Below are positions 22,985 through 35,012 of a DNA stretch of 64,000 bases, piece by piece. The notes under the pieces are model-generated. The model did not search any database. It worked only from the letters and a program-made list of their open reading frames with translations, and was not told the origin of the DNA. The DNA is from Eurosta solidaginis. Its lineage: Eukaryota > Arthropoda > Insecta > Diptera > Tephritidae. How positions within the stretch are numbered: the first letter of the stretch is position 1; every line of letters starts with the position of its first letter. The stretch covers positions 389,685,601-389,749,600 of the forward strand of contig NC_090319.1 in assembly GCF_040869045.1 (NCBI RefSeq), in the 5' to 3' direction. A program made the position numbers and the translations under genes.

Positions 22985-23520
22985 ATATAGTCAAAAGATT
23001 GAGCAAAATATATATAAATTGAGGTCGCAATGTTAAATATACATTTATTTCAACACTTATGTACCGATTATATCGTAATATTAACAAAATATGGAGATAT
23101 ATGCACCTGTTAGTTATGTAAAATTTGTTTGATACACGAGACCCGGTTTTGTAGATGTCGGTAAAAATATAAAACCAAATAACCGCCAAATATTTTTACT
23201 ACAAAGTTTGCAACACATTTATTTTAACAGCTTTCTACCGATTCTTTTGAAACTTTAAAAGCATATAGATATGTGAACGAAGTATGTTTGCATAAAAAAT
23301 GTTTAATACCCGAAATCCGGTTTTGGAGATATTGATAAAAATATAAACCCGGAAAACCTAAAATTTTTTTACTTATTCAAACACTTCCTAACCGATTGTG
23401 TTGAAATTTTGTCAGGATGTACATATCTGCGTGGGGTATATTTAGGTAAAATTTTGTTGATACCCGAAACCCGGTTTTAGAGATATCGGCAAAAATATGA
23501 ACCGGGTAACCGTCAAATAT
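22985..23520. repeat. Three tandem units of about 155-175 bp
   Basis: The conserved core (ACCCGGTTTTGTAGAT, ATCCGGTTTTGGAGAT, ACCCGGTTTTAGAGAT) occurs at 23141, 23315 and 23469, each followed by AAAAATAT. An upstream ACCGATT-type block and TTGAAATTT-type words recur in each unit. Divergence is high, so the array is old. Confidence 0.7.
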
Positions 23521-23799
23521 TTCATACCCGTTTGTTACTTTTTTATCTACACCACAGTAGTATACCATCATTTAATTTTTGTACCAAATTTGTGTTTCTT
23601 TTCATTTACTTTTAAATAAAACCTGGTTTAAAAAAAAAAATGTCTAAACTTTTTGACGTTTGCCAATTTTTGGCGAAAATTTCGTATATTTGCCCTATGT
23701 ACAAATATCAATAACTTTCCTTGCGCGAATATTCCAAGATGAGGCAATTGATGGTGTACTACTGTGGTGTAGAGAAAAAAATTATCAAACGGGTATGAA
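23521..23799. mobile_element. TIR element of about 279 bp
   Basis: Inverted arms of about 50 bp lie at 23521-23570 and 23749-23799 (CATACCCGTTTG outer end, ACCACAGTAGTATACCATCA inner end) with few mismatches. A TA at the junction with CCCGTTTG on both sides would fit a Tc1/mariner-type duplication, but the exact boundary is uncertain. It sits directly after the three tandem units. The interior has no domain. Confidence 0.7.
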
Positions 23800-24176
23800 G
23801 TGCTACAAGTAAAATTGCAGCTGTGCCCGCAAAAAAACATGCTCCTGAAAAAAATTTACGCAACCAACCGCTTCACTTTTCTGCCTCTACCTTCAAAACT
23901 GAAAGCGGCACATCGAAGTTGAAGCCCTAGGTATTTTAAGTCCTTGATAGGCTATTATCATGCATAATCCAAATTTCAATACTCAGTTGCATCAAAAGGC
24001 AAAAAACTGTCAATATTGAAAATGACAAAAAAAAAGGATCGCTACTTTGATTGATAATAGTTTTGAGTATTGGAGGGGTACATTAATTTTGCTCATACTT
24101 TTAGAATCTTCGTCTCAAAACAACATTCAGTTTAAGTTTTATAGCGTTTCAGCGATGCCTCAAAATTTTATCGAAA
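23800..24176. other. Unassigned non-coding sequence
   Basis: No supported feature between the TIR element and HINE-1 copy D. Confidence 0.4.
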
Positions 24177-24289
24177 CAAGTAAGGAAGGTTAAGTTCGGG
24201 TGTAACCGAACATTACATACTCAATTGAGAGCTATGGTGACAATATAAGGGAAAATAACCATGTAGGAAAATTAACCGAGGGAAACCCT

Positions 24290-24900
24290 GGAATGTGTTT
24301 GTATAATATGGGTATCAAATGAAAGGCATTAAAGTGTATTTTATGAGGGAGTGGGCTATAGTTCTATAGGTGGACGCCATTTAGGGATATTGCCATAAAG
24401 GTGGATCAGAGTTGACTCTAGAATTTGTTTGTATGATATGGGTATCAAATGAAAGGTGTTAATGACTATTTTAAAAGGGAGGGAGGCGGACGCCGTTTCG
24501 AGATATCGCCATAAAGGTGGACCAGGGGTGACTCTAGAATGCGTTTGTATAATATGGCTATCAAACGAAAGGTGTTAATGAGTATTTTAAAAGGGAGTGG
24601 GCCTTGTTCTATAGGTGGACGCCGTTTCGAAATATCGCCATATAGGTGGACCAGGATGACTCTAGAATGTGTTTGTACGGTATGGGTATCAAATTAAAGG
24701 TATAAATGAGGGTTTTAAAAGGGAGTGGTGGTGGTTGTATAGGTGGTCGCCTTTTCGAGATATCGCCATAAAGGTGGACCAGGGGTGACTCTATAATGTG
24801 TTTGTACGATATTGGTATCAAATGAAAGGTATTAATGGGATTTTTAAAAGGGAGTGGTAGTAGTTGTATATGTGAAGGCGTTTTCCAGATATCGACCAAA
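24290..24900. repeat. Five-unit array of HINE-1 copy D
   Basis: Unit anchors (ATATGGGTATCAAA or variant) recur near 24308, 24435, 24553, 24682 and 24812; one unit is shortened. The 106-residue reverse-strand open frame here is repetitive, a product of the array. Confidence 0.8.
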
Positions 24901-25467
24901 ATGTGGATCAGGGTGAGCCAGAACATCATCTGTTGGATACCGCTAATTTATTTATATATGTAATACCTGCCAAGATTTTAAGGGTTTTTTATTTCCCCCC
25001 TGCAGAACTTTTACATTTTTTTCCACTTAATATGGTAGGTGTCACAATCATTTTACAAAGCTTTTTCTAAAGTTATTTTTCGCGTCAATAAACCAATCCA
25101 ATTACCATATTTCATCCCTTTTTTCATATTTGGTATAGAATTATGGCATTTTTTTCGTTTTTCGTAATTTTCGATATCGAAAATTGGGCGTGGTCATAGT
25201 CGGATTTCGTTCATTTTTTATACCAAGATAAAGTGAGTTCAGATAAGTGCGTGAACTAAGTTCAGTAAAGATATGTCGATTTTTGCTCTAGTTATCGTGT
25301 TAAGGGCCATGCGGAAGGACAGACGGACGACTGTGTATAAAAACTGGGCGTGGCTTCAACCGATTTCGCCCATTTTCACAGAAAACAGTTAACGTCATAA
25401 AATCTATGCCCCTACCAAATTTCACAAAGATTGGTAAGTTTTTGCTCGACATGGCATTAAAAGTATC

Positions 25468-27679
25468 TGTACCGATGTACTAATAACCAACACAATTATT
25501 TTTATAGTAAACTTAACTCCCAGACCATTTTAGAGTAATAAATCTTTAAGGCTATTCCTAACATTCTAAATGCACCAACAAATGACTCAGTGGCATCTTC
25601 TGTACAAAATGGTCCAAAAATACCGAGCGAACCCAACGAAAGAAATAATCGAACATATCGATTTCTCCTTTATGTCATTGTGACATGTGAAAAGGGGAAA
25701 GAAAGGGAATCGAGGACGGCACTTCCGGAAAGGTATCGCTCTCTTTTGATATCCAGACTTCAAGCTGTACACATCAGTCGGTAAAGTTATAAATATAATT
25801 AATACTTGGTCAGTTCATCATAAGCATCAGCCATCCACGGGGTAATCGACTTAACAAAGGAATTATAAGTGGAAGTACCCGTACGTCGAAACAAAAAGTA
25901 TATGGTAACTGCATTGTTATAGCTGTGCGCTGAAGAGTACGAACATTATATTCACCTGACGATATAAGTTTTCCAACTGCTGTATTTTCGAACACGTGGG
26001 GTAGAAGATTTAGAAGTGAAGTTACTAAAGCGTCAAAGTAAATCCTTTTTGGTTCCCGTCTTCGAACAACACGCATTCTTATTAGACTATTATCACTCTT
26101 TAAGAGTTTAAGAGAAAACAAAAATGTAATAGCTGAGATGTTAAAAAGTTTCATTGTATACCTTGATACATACTGAGAGCCAACTACGAAGCAAATGTGA
26201 AGAAGAGCTAGGAAGGAGTAGTTACTTTACTTACGCGGTGATCAGTTTCCACAGCCTCGCGTACAAACGTAGTAAAGTTTCGCACTGGTAATCAGCACCA
26301 AATGCTCAAACATAAAAAAAAAACCCAACATATATAAAAACAAAAGATCATTTTAAAAGTAGTCCTTAATATATTTGGTTACTAAATGGTGTAATTATCG
26401 TTCTTAGTAACGAAAAAGTTTTGTTTAAGACAAAAAAAAAAATATGAAGGAATAGAGAAAAAAAAACTATGCAAATATAGTGGCAAAACCACAACAAAGA
26501 AAAAAATAACGTTAGTTAGAAAAATATGTGAAAGGAAAAGCATGAGAAATTGAGAAAAGAGGTGCCCTGAGTTGAAAGCACAGAAAAAAAAAATTAGTCC
26601 AAAGTGATAAAATAAATACCTAGAATTAATTCGTAAAACTTTAATATACATATTGAAGCAGGGAGGAACTTGTAAATTTGGGAAACGGGAAAAAAAAAAA
26701 AAAAAAACTTGTTCACAACAACGATAAGCAGCGACTTGGAAGGCCTTCGAAGCAGCGCTCTACAACAACAAGCAAGTAAGTGACTCTTCTTCTTCACAAT
26801 ATGTTTTTTTTGTGGATTTATAATCATACTACTGGTATTAATATTGCGATAGAAATTTAGTTACACATTTTTTTTTCAACGAAATTCCTTTCGTTCTTAT
26901 TCCGCCTCTTGGTTCTGTTTTCATACTTCTTCTTATTACTTTAGTTGTTATATAAGATCACAAAAGAAAAACCAGTGGGTAAAACAAAGAATAAAAAAAA
27001 TTATAAATATATAGTATGTAGTTATTAAAATTATGAATATTTTTGAAGTAGCCTTGGCAGGAAATTCTGCAACAACCAGATCACATTATAAATTTTATTT
27101 ACGTTGGACATAATTTCGTTAGCACCCCAGCATAACACATACATATATGTACATACAAAAAATATATATGTATAATATACATTAGATACATATATACATT
27201 GAATATGTATATAGGTTGTCCTGTATGGAGAAGAATGTGAATAAACCTGAATAATTTAATCTAGTATGGTTTAGTAAACTTTGAAAAGTGGTCTGAAATT
27301 ATTTGGTTTTGGGCGGGTTGATGGGGTTTCAATAAAACATCATGAGACCATGGAAGGGTGGGCGAGAATGGCAGCTTTAAATAATTGCGAAAGCTGCTAA
27401 GCATGGAAGTCTACGCCAAATGGAATTTAGGCGGTACTGGTCTGTTGTTTTGCGAGTACGATAATTTCATCAGTGCGCAATTTCTTTCTCTGTATGAATC
27501 TTCCCTTTACGGTATTCCTCGCTGTCCCTGAAGCTCCGAACTATACGAATCCACCCTACTGAAGCTGCTGGTTACTGCGAGTGCACACTATAGGGCCAAA
27601 GGGTCCTTCCACTGGCAGGAATATGAATCAATGTAAACGCCGTAGACACGTTTATATACGTGGTGAAGGTTTCATAACA
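25468..27679 (+). mobile_element. 2,212-bp TG..CA insertion with TATC target duplication, candidate large solo LTR
   Basis: The insert begins TGTACCGATG and ends TTTCATAACA. It is flanked by TATC at 25464-25467 and 27680-27683, and its removal rejoins HINE-1 copy D exactly. TG..CA ends with a 4-bp duplication are the hallmark of an LTR retrotransposon. No internal duplication of the first part is seen at the end, so a solo LTR is more likely than a whole element. On the plus strand TATAAATA (25788-25795) lies about 24 bp before TCAGTT (25810-25815), a plausible core promoter, with AATAAA signals further on. LTRs of about 2 kb are rare but known (Ulysses of D. virilis). Open frames inside (64 and 114 residues) show no domain. 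Confidence 0.7.
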
Positions 27680-28669
27680 TATCCTAGAAAAATTAAATGA
27701 AAAAGGGCGCAGCCATGTCCATTTTGAAATTTTCTTTTATTTTTGTATTTTGTTGCACCATATCATTTCTGGAGTTGAATGTTGACATAATTTACTTATA
27801 TACTGTAAAGATATTAAATTTTTTGTTAAAATTTTACTTTAAAAAAAATTTTTTTTTAAAGTGTAGTATAGTAATATGTGTGTATAGTAATATGAGTAAC
27901 GTTCCTGCCAAATTTCATCATGAATCTGCAACGACTGCCAAATTACAGCTTGCAAAACTTTAAAATTACCTTCTTTTAAAAGTGGGCGGTGCCACGCCAA
28001 TTGTCCAAAATTTCACTAATTTTCTATTCTGCGTCATAAGTTCAACTCACCTACCAAGTTTCATCACTTTATCCGTCTTTGGTAATGAATTATTGCACTT
28101 TTTCGGTTTTTCGAAATTTTCGATATCGAAAAAGTGGGCGTGGTTATAGTCCGATATCGTTCATTTTAAACAGCGATCTGAGATGAGTACTCAGGAACCT
28201 GCGTACCAAATTTCATCAAGATACCTCATTACATTACATACATTACTCAAGTTATCGTGTTAACGGACGGACGGACGGACATGGCTCAATCAAATTTTTT
28301 TTCGATCCTGATGATTTTGATATATGGAAGTCTATATCTATCTCGATTCCTTTATACCTGTACAACCAACCGTTATCCAATCAAAGTTAATATACTCTGT
28401 GAGCTCTGCTCTACCGAGTATAAAAATTCAAAAAAAAAAATTCAAGTGTCGCTTGAAAAAGTGTAAAAATCGATGTTTTTTACGTTTCGAAGTTCTGCAA
28501 AAACTTACTATCAACTTTCTTGGTTTTTTAAAATCATCAGATCGGATAGTCAAAAGCTCAAACTTAATGGCGTTGTACTTTTTTCTGGCCTTAAGTTATT
28601 TGTCCGTGTGTAAAACCCGAGTATCCAAAAAAGTAAATGTTTTTGGGATTTGCGCATATATCGACATAG

Positions 28670-28940
28670 CTTAATAAGTAATTGATACATTATTGATAAC
28701 CTTTTATAGAAGCCACTAATTTTTCGATAGCAAATCGATAAATTATTGATAAATAATCGTTAACTTTTCGATAAAAACATCGAATAGTTTATAATAAAAA
28801 ACCGACCACTCGTCAATATCGGTTCTAATAGATAAGGCCTCCATGTGCAACCTAGCTATAACTCGTCGATAAAAAACCAACAACTCGTGGATAGCAAACC
28901 ATTAGCACTTCGACAACAAACTATTCATACGCTGTCGTTA
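28670..28940. repeat. CGATAA-rich quasi-repetitive block 2
   Basis: Repeated degenerate words: TTTTCGATAGCAAATCGATA, AATTATTGATAAATAATCG, CTTTTCGATAAAAACATCG, AACTCGTCGATAAAAAACC and CACTTCGACAACAAAC. Average spacing is about 20-25 bp. Confidence 0.55.
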
Positions 28941-29411
28941 ATTTCATTGCTTGGACAAAGATGTTCATACATCAGAACGATATGTGAATTTGACATTTTT
29001 AAAAAGTTTTTTGAGATTTAAAATAATGTCGAAGTTCGGCACTTCAATAGAGAGGGGCAGCTGGTAGTTGCTTTCGTAAATAAAAAGACTTCTACTACAG
29101 ACAAGTCAAGACATTGAAGACGGACGATAGTTATGGTGTCGCCCATGTGGACTTTAAAAACCATTTTGTTTAATACATCCTCTTGACAGCAGGAGTATTT
29201 GTCTCTACTGTCACGATTTTTAGCCCCCACCCGGAATACTATTTACTGGCCCGAAATCGCGAGATAATCACTAGAAATAACAGCTTCCAGCTTTCAACGA
29301 TCTATCATCTTTCTGCATGCAAATAAAATATCGAAGACACAACTAGACCTAACTCAAAAATAGTTCCAAAGCTATCGCAAAAAGTTCTGACATAGATTTG
29401 AAACGGCCGTC
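28941..29411. other. Unassigned non-coding sequence
   Basis: No repeat or domain recognised. A 70-residue reverse open frame (29018-29230) is unremarkable. Confidence 0.35.
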
Positions 29412-29812
29412 GTGGTTGTTGTTGTCGATGTAGCGATAAGGACACTCCCGGAAGGCCTTGGGGAGTGTTAATGATGTTGATGGTCCTTTGCCGAATTCAG
29501 GTCCGGTACGTTCCGGTACCAAGCCCGACCATCTCGGGAACAATTTTTTATGACCACATCCGACCTTCTAGGCCATACCGCCCTCCCACCTCATAGATCC
29601 ATGAGGAGCTCGGGGTCGCCCGAGCCTCAGCTTTTAATGAAACAGTATACGACACGGATAGGTGAGCTTGACAATTGGGTTGGGGGTACTATATATTTTT
29701 TTGTTCTTTTTTTTTAATGGACGTTGTGCAGCACGCTGCCCTCAAGTGGCCCAATGAAAACGGGTTGGCAATCCCTTGCAAGGCTTGCGCTACACAACCC
29801 CTTGAATCTATT
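29412..29812 (+). repeat. SINE-B family, copy 1
   Basis: Same order of landmarks as the copy nested in the LINE at 38675-38994: GTTGTTGTTGT, GTAGCGATAAGG, the CTTGGGGAGTGTTA segment, GATGGTCCTTTG, GCCCGACCATCTCGGGAAC, CATGAGGAGCTCGGGGTCGC, GACAATTGGGTT and GCGCTACACAACCCCTTGAA. It is longer than copy 2 because of about 70 bp of T-rich and other sequence between GGGGGTACTATAT and the tail. No flanking duplication was found. Confidence 0.75.
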
Positions 29813-29886
29813 TGGTATTTTATTCGCCTCTTACTACATGCATACTTACCGCGGGTATATTCTAACCCCCTAACCCGCTGGGGTCG

Positions 29887-30170
29887 GCCGCCGTGGTGTG
29901 GTGATTGCGTAATTCGCTTACTACACCGAAGATCCTGCGTTCACGCCCCGACCAAAGCAACATCAAAAGTTTAGAAACAAGTTTTTTCAATTAGAAGAAA
30001 GTTTTTCTGAGCGGGGTCGCCACTCGGCAGTGATTTGGCAAGCATTCCGAGTGTATTTCTGTCATGGAAAGCCTGTCAGTGAAGACACATCTGCCTTGCA
30101 GTTGCGGTTCGAAGTCGGTGTAAAACGTTTGTAGAAAAATTAAAAATGAGCACGCGCCATGAATTTATTT
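29887..30170 (+). repeat. SINE-A family copy with tRNA-like head and internal deletion
   Basis: The head CCGCCGTGGTGTGGTGATTG resembles a tRNA A-box region, and GTTCACGCCCC fits the B box. The body contains TAGAAACAAGTTTTTTCAAT, GGGGTCGCCACTCGGCAGTG and TTGCAGTTGCGGTTCGAAG. The segment with ACGACGCAAATTGGAAGAG is missing, so the tail goes directly from GAGCACG to CGCCATGAATTTATTT. It lies 75 bp after SINE-B copy 1. Confidence 0.8.
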
Positions 30171-31207
30171 CTTTTTTTCTTAATCCTCGAATTTTTCAGA
30201 AAAAACTTCCAAGTCTCGAAATAAGCGCGAATTAATCGTAAAAACAACACCGAAACGATCTTAAAGTATACCAAAGTAATCACTTAGCGATCCCAAGATG
30301 GTCATCGATACGATCAGAAGCCGTGATAAAATCTGAATGTGTTTCCAAGAACCCTAAGTAGTATCGAGAGGGCTCAATTTTCCAAAACTGCATAAACATT
30401 AATCTTCATCGCCTCTGTAAGTATTAAAATAGAACAAAAGAGAACGAAAAAGCCAAACGAGCCCATAGTCTCAAAAAGGAAATAGTGGCAGCCATTGTGA
30501 AAGCTCTGACATGCGAAATTGGACAATGTGCGAGACAAAGTTGTTAACGAGGAAACTCTCAACGTGATACGCATATTTCAGTAATTGAACAGCTCAGCTT
30601 CAGCAACTGTCCATAATCTTTCAGCACAAATACATTCATACATACATACACACATACATATATTGCATGGCCGTATGCACATACGTATATATAATCATAT
30701 GAGCTGCCACATATTTACAAATGTACAAAAATGTTATTGGTGTGCTATTAAAACACGCTTAAGCGTATGTTTGGATACATTTGCACAACTTCACACACAC
30801 CCAAATAAAGAAGCACATCCATACACACAAGCCAAACTAGCTGAAAGTATTATTGAAACTAGTCGTGTTGGTAGATCTGTTAAGGATTAAGTTGAATGAC
30901 ATGCCATGAATTCGATGCCAATTTCTATATTTAAGTACATATGTACACTGTTCACATATTCTTAAACCTGACCATAGTTATTTTATCTACATATTTATGT
31001 ATGTATGAATGTACATATATATTGATTTTCACTTATTTGGTGCCATTTGTTCGTTTCTTAGAAAATCAGTTTATTTTATAAAGCCATGTAGCTAAGAAAA
31101 GATGATTGTTTACATTCTCAGTGACATTTGACTTACGTTTCGGGTAATTCATTGGGATTATAAGCTTTCTTATACTGAATTTATATGTTCGTATATATGT
31201 ATATGTG
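30171..31207. other. Unassigned non-coding sequence
   Basis: AT-rich, with ACATACATACACACAT-type microsatellite sequence near 30635-30700. A 101-residue open frame crosses this tract and is not credible. Confidence 0.4.
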
Positions 31208-31214
31208 TGTCTAC

Positions 31215-31848
31215 TAGGGCGGGTCGATTTAAAAATCGCTCATTTCTCTGTGAAAATCGTATTCTAGGGATCAAAATAAGAAACTTTGCCGAAGGAACCA
31301 CACCTCTGAAACGAATTCTGATGTCCCCCCCTTTGAGTCGAACTTTTGGGTAGGGGCAATTTCAATTCTACCTGCTGTGTCTTGTGGTGGCTTAAAAAAA
31401 CAACAGAAGCAATTTTACGATCTGCAATGGTGTCACAGTGCTACCTTCATTTTTTAAAATGGTTGAATAAAAAACCCACACAACTATATTTACGACATGC
31501 AAATGCATCACAGTGATGCCTTGGTTTTAAAAGGGGGTTGTAAAAACGCTAATTTCTAATAATTTTTTTTAATTTTTTTTCTTTTACTAAGTTAAATTCA
31601 TTTTTTCATTTACATATGTTCTGACTAAATAAATTTCTAAAGAGAAAAATAAACTCCAAAAAGAAAAAACATAGGCATTTCAAAGTGGGATTTTTCAAAA
31701 TTTGCCCCTACGACCCAAAGGGGGGGACATCAGAATTCGTTTTAGAGGTATGGTTCCTTCGGCAAAGTTTCTTATTTTGATCCCTAGAATATGATTTTCA
31801 CAGAGCAATGGGCGATTTTTTTTCCTCGCTACAAATCGACCCGGCCTA
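31215..31848. mobile_element. Foldback element 1 (about 634 bp, arms about 160 bp)
   Basis: The arms 31215-31375 and 31688-31848 are close inverted repeats, sharing GGGCGGGTCGATTT, GGGATCAAAATAAGAAAC, TTTGCCGAAGGAACCA and AACGAATTCTGATGTCCCC. TA flanks both ends. In addition TGTCTACTA occurs directly repeated at 31208-31216 and 31850-31858. The centre has two diverged copies of a CACAGTG-containing motif. It is non-coding. Confidence 0.85.
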
Positions 31849-31858
31849 GTGTCTACTA

Positions 31859-32219
31859 ATCATCTTTGTATACAAGCAGAATTAATTAGCCTTCCAAATA
31901 CATTTTAAGGATAAATGAAAATAAGTCATCAATCATCAATTTGTTGATTCGATTCATTAACCCCATTTGACGTTTATTGCTTTAAATTCAATACGTAAAA
32001 TCACCATAGAACTGCGTACATACCTACGTACTATAATATATGTATAAACGTAGATGGTGGTAGAAAGTTAGGGTTTGTTGGTTTGAAAGCTAATCAACAC
32101 ATATTTGTATAAAAAAACCCACCGTCATTTCATTCACCACAATTCGCGAATGTGTAAATTTCTCAAATTGTTTGTCATGTATTTAATTTAATATTTGAAA
32201 TTAACAAAGGTAGCAAAAC
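31859..32219. other. Unassigned non-coding sequence
   Basis: No supported feature. Confidence 0.4.
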
Positions 32220-32425
32220 TCGGTGTTTAAGTGACTTAAACTATGAACATTTTTCTTTTCGCTTGTAATTCTCAACTGGTTAGTAAAATATCTAAAGACA
32301 TAGTTTAATATTTATATCCCAAAGTGGGGTTTTTCAAATCAAAATAAGGTGGCTCAACCCGCAGCCAATACCTTAGAGCCCCCAATGAATACATACAAGG
32401 TGTAACAGGTGAATAGCGACCTCTC
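32220..32425 (+). repeat. GAGCCCCCAGTG repeat family, copy 2 (one unit)
   Basis: The lead AGTGACTTAAACTATGAACA and TTCTCAACTGGTTAGTAAAA is followed by a single unit (AAGGTGGCTCAACCCGCAGC, GAGCCCCCAATGAATA) and the AAGGTGTAACAGG tail. A 27-bp A run follows at 32482-32508. Confidence 0.75.
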
Positions 32426-32559
32426 TCTCTAAAATAACACACAGTACAGCACACTTAAATAACAAATAATATGATTATGACAAAAAAAAAAAAAAAAAAA
32501 AAAAAAAACTATTCGCCCGTCGAATGACCAAAGATTAGACACTCGGTTTTCATGAAAGT

Positions 32560-32710
32560 GAGAGTTTTTTAAAGTGACTTCAACTATGAACATTTTTCTT
32601 TCGTTTGTTTCATTAACTATCAAGTTCGCTTGTACTTCTCAACTAGCTAGGGAAAATTTGCAATGACGTAATTTAAATTTTTTCCCAAATCGGAGCTTTT
32701 TATAACAAAG
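32560..32710 (+). repeat. GAGCCCCCAGTG repeat family, copy 3, left half
   Basis: AGTGACTTCAACTATGAACA, TTTCGTTTGTTTCATTAACT and TTCTCAACTAGCTAGG align to the lead of copies 1 and 2. The copy is interrupted at 32711 by HINE-1 copy F and continues at 35013. Confidence 0.75.
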
Positions 32711-35012
32711 CAAGTAAGGAAGGTTAAGTTCGGGTGTAACCGAACATTGCATACTCAGTTGAGAGCTATGGTGACAACATGAGGGAAAATAACCATGTAG
32801 GAAAATGAACCGAGGGAAAGCCTGGAATGTGTTTGTATGACATGTCTATCAAATGAAAGGCACTAAAGACTATTTTATGAGGGAGTGGGCCATTTCTATA
32901 GGTGGACGCCATTTAGGGATATCGCCATAAAGGTGGATCAGGGTTTACTCTAGAATTTGTTTGTACAATATGGGTATCAAAAGAAAGGTTTTAATGAGTA
33001 TTTTAAAGGGAGTGATCCTTAGTTCCATATGTGGACGCCGTTTCGAGATATCGCCATAAAGGTGGACCAGGGGTGACCCTAGAATTTGTTTGTACAATAT
33101 GGATATCAAAAGAAAGGTGTTAATGAGTATTTTAAAGGGAGGGATCCTTAGTTCCATAGGTGGACGCCGTTTCGAGATATCGCCATAAAGGTGGACCAGG
33201 GGTGACCCTAGAATTTGTTTGTACGATATGGGTATCAAAAGAAAGGTGCTAATGAGTATTTTAAAAGGGAGTGGGCCTTAGTTCTATAGGTGGACGCCTT
33301 TTCGAGGTATCGCAACTTAGACTATATTTGTACGATATGGGTACCAAATGAAATGTGTTAATGAGTATTTTTAAAAGGGAGTGGGTCTTCGTTCTATAGG
33401 TGGTCCCTTTTTCGAGATATCGCCATAAAGGTGGACCAGGGGTGACTCTAGAATATGTTTGTACGATATAGGTATCAAATGAAAGTTGTTAAAGAGTATT
33501 TTAAAAGGGCGTGGGGCTTAGTTCTATAGGTGGACGCCTTTTCTAGATATCGCTATAAAGGTGGACCAGGGGTGACCCTAGAATGTGTTTGTACGATATT
33601 GGTATCAAATTAAAGGTATTAATGAGAGTTTTAAAAGGGAGTGGTGGTAGTTGTATATGTGAAGGCGTTTTCCCGATATCGACCAAAATGTGGACCAGGG
33701 TGACCCAGAACATCATCTGTTGGATACTGCTAATTTATTTATATATGTAATACCTGCCAAGATTTCAAGGGTTTTTATTTCGCACTGCAGAACTTTTTCA
33801 TTTTCTTCTACTTAATATGGTAGGTGTCAGAACCATTTTACAAAGTTTTTTCTAAAGTTATATTTCGCGTCAATAAACCAATCCAATTTCCATGTTTCAT
33901 CCCTTTTTTGGTATTTGATATAGAATTATGGCATTTTTTTCATTTTTCGTAATTTTCGATATCGAAAAAGTGGGCGTGGTCATAGTCGGATTTCGTTCAT
34001 TTTTTATACCAAGATAAAGTGAGTTCAGATAAGTAAGTGAACTAAGTTCAGTAAAGATATGTCGATTTTTGCTCTAGTTACCGTGTTAAGGGCCATGCGG
34101 AAGGACAGACGGACGACTGTGTATAATAACTGGGAGTGGCTTCTACCGATTTCGCCCATTTTCACAGAAAACAGTTAACGTCATAAAATATATGCCTCTA
34201 CCAAATTTCAAAAGGGTTGGTAAATTTTTGTTCGACTTATGGCATTAAAAGTATCCTAGACAAATTAAATGAAAAAGGGCGGAGCCATGCCCATTTTGAA
34301 ATTTTCTTTTATTCTTGTATTTTGTTGCGCCATATCATTACTGGAGTTGAATGTTGACATAATTTACTTATATACTGTAAAGATATTAAATTTTTTGTTA
34401 AAATTTTACTTTAAAAACATTTTTTTTTTTAAGTGGGCGTGTTCCTTCTCCGATTTTACTAATTTTTATCAAGCGTATATATAGTAATAGGGGTAACGTT
34501 CCTGGCAAATTTCATTATGACATCTTCAACGACTGCCAAATTACAGCTTGCAAAACTTTTAAATTACCTTCTTTTAAAGTGGGCGGTGCCACGCCCGTTG
34601 TCCGAAATTTTACTAGTTTTATATTCTGTGTCATAAGTAGAACCCACCTACCAAGTTTCATCGCTTTATCTGTCTTTGTTAATGAATTATCGCACTTTTT
34701 CTGTTTTTCGAAATTTTCGATATCGAAAAAGTGGGCGTGGTTATAGTCTGATATCATTCATTTTAAATAGCGATCTGAGATGAGTGCTCAGAAACCTATA
34801 TACCAAATTTCATCAATATACCTCAAAATTTACTCAAGTTATCGTGTTAACGGACGGACGGACGGACGGACATGGCTCAATCAAATTTTTTTCGATCCTG
34901 ATGATTTTGATATATGGAAGTCTATATCTATCTCGATTCTTTTATACCTGTACAGCCAACCGTTATCCAATCAAACTTAATATACTCTGTGAGCTCTGCT
35001 CAACTGAGTATA
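32711..35012 (-). mobile_element. HINE-1 copy F, full length, inserted in a repeat
   Basis: The 3' terminus CAAGTAAGGAAGG (plus strand) is at 32711 and the 5' hairpin end CTCAACTGAGTATA at about 35012. All conserved blocks are present in order, including GACGGACGGACGGACGGAC (about 34852) and an array of about seven units (32830-33710). This copy has the fewest private changes and serves as a reference for the other copies. Confidence 0.8.

Larger units (their letters stand above)
24177..28422 (-). mobile_element. HINE-1 copy D, split in two by a 2.2-kb insertion
   Basis: The left part is 24177-25467 (3' terminus and five array units, then the CCAATTACCATATTTCATCC and AAAACTGGGCGTGG blocks). 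The right part is 27684-28422 (remaining blocks, GACGGACGGACGG tract, 5' hairpin end). Removing 25468-27683 restores GTATCCTAGA, which is the uninterrupted sequence in copy F near 34250. The two parts are therefore one element cut by a later insertion. Confidence 0.85.

Noticed and set aside
24609..24929. 106-residue reverse open frame with internal repeats, and similar frames at 15173-15409, 32945-33238 and 41592-41813
   Set aside because: All lie in HINE-1 tandem arrays of about 130 bp. The unit length is not a multiple of three, the frame is lost after two or three units, and no start or codon bias is shared.
25810..26154. 114-residue reverse frame inside the 2.2-kb insertion
   Set aside because: No recognisable domain, and it lies in a candidate LTR, where coding is not expected.
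26755..26785. Splice donor CAAGTAAGTG after a codon-like stretch
   Set aside because: The junction lacks the G of GT at the expected place and there is no matching acceptor or protein similarity.
30585..30890. 101-residue open frame with many His and Tyr
   Set aside because: Produced by the ACATACAC microsatellite.
32482..32508. 27-bp A run as a retrotransposon tail
   Set aside because: It follows the GAGCCCCCAGTG repeat copy 2 but no target duplication or element start could be paired with it.
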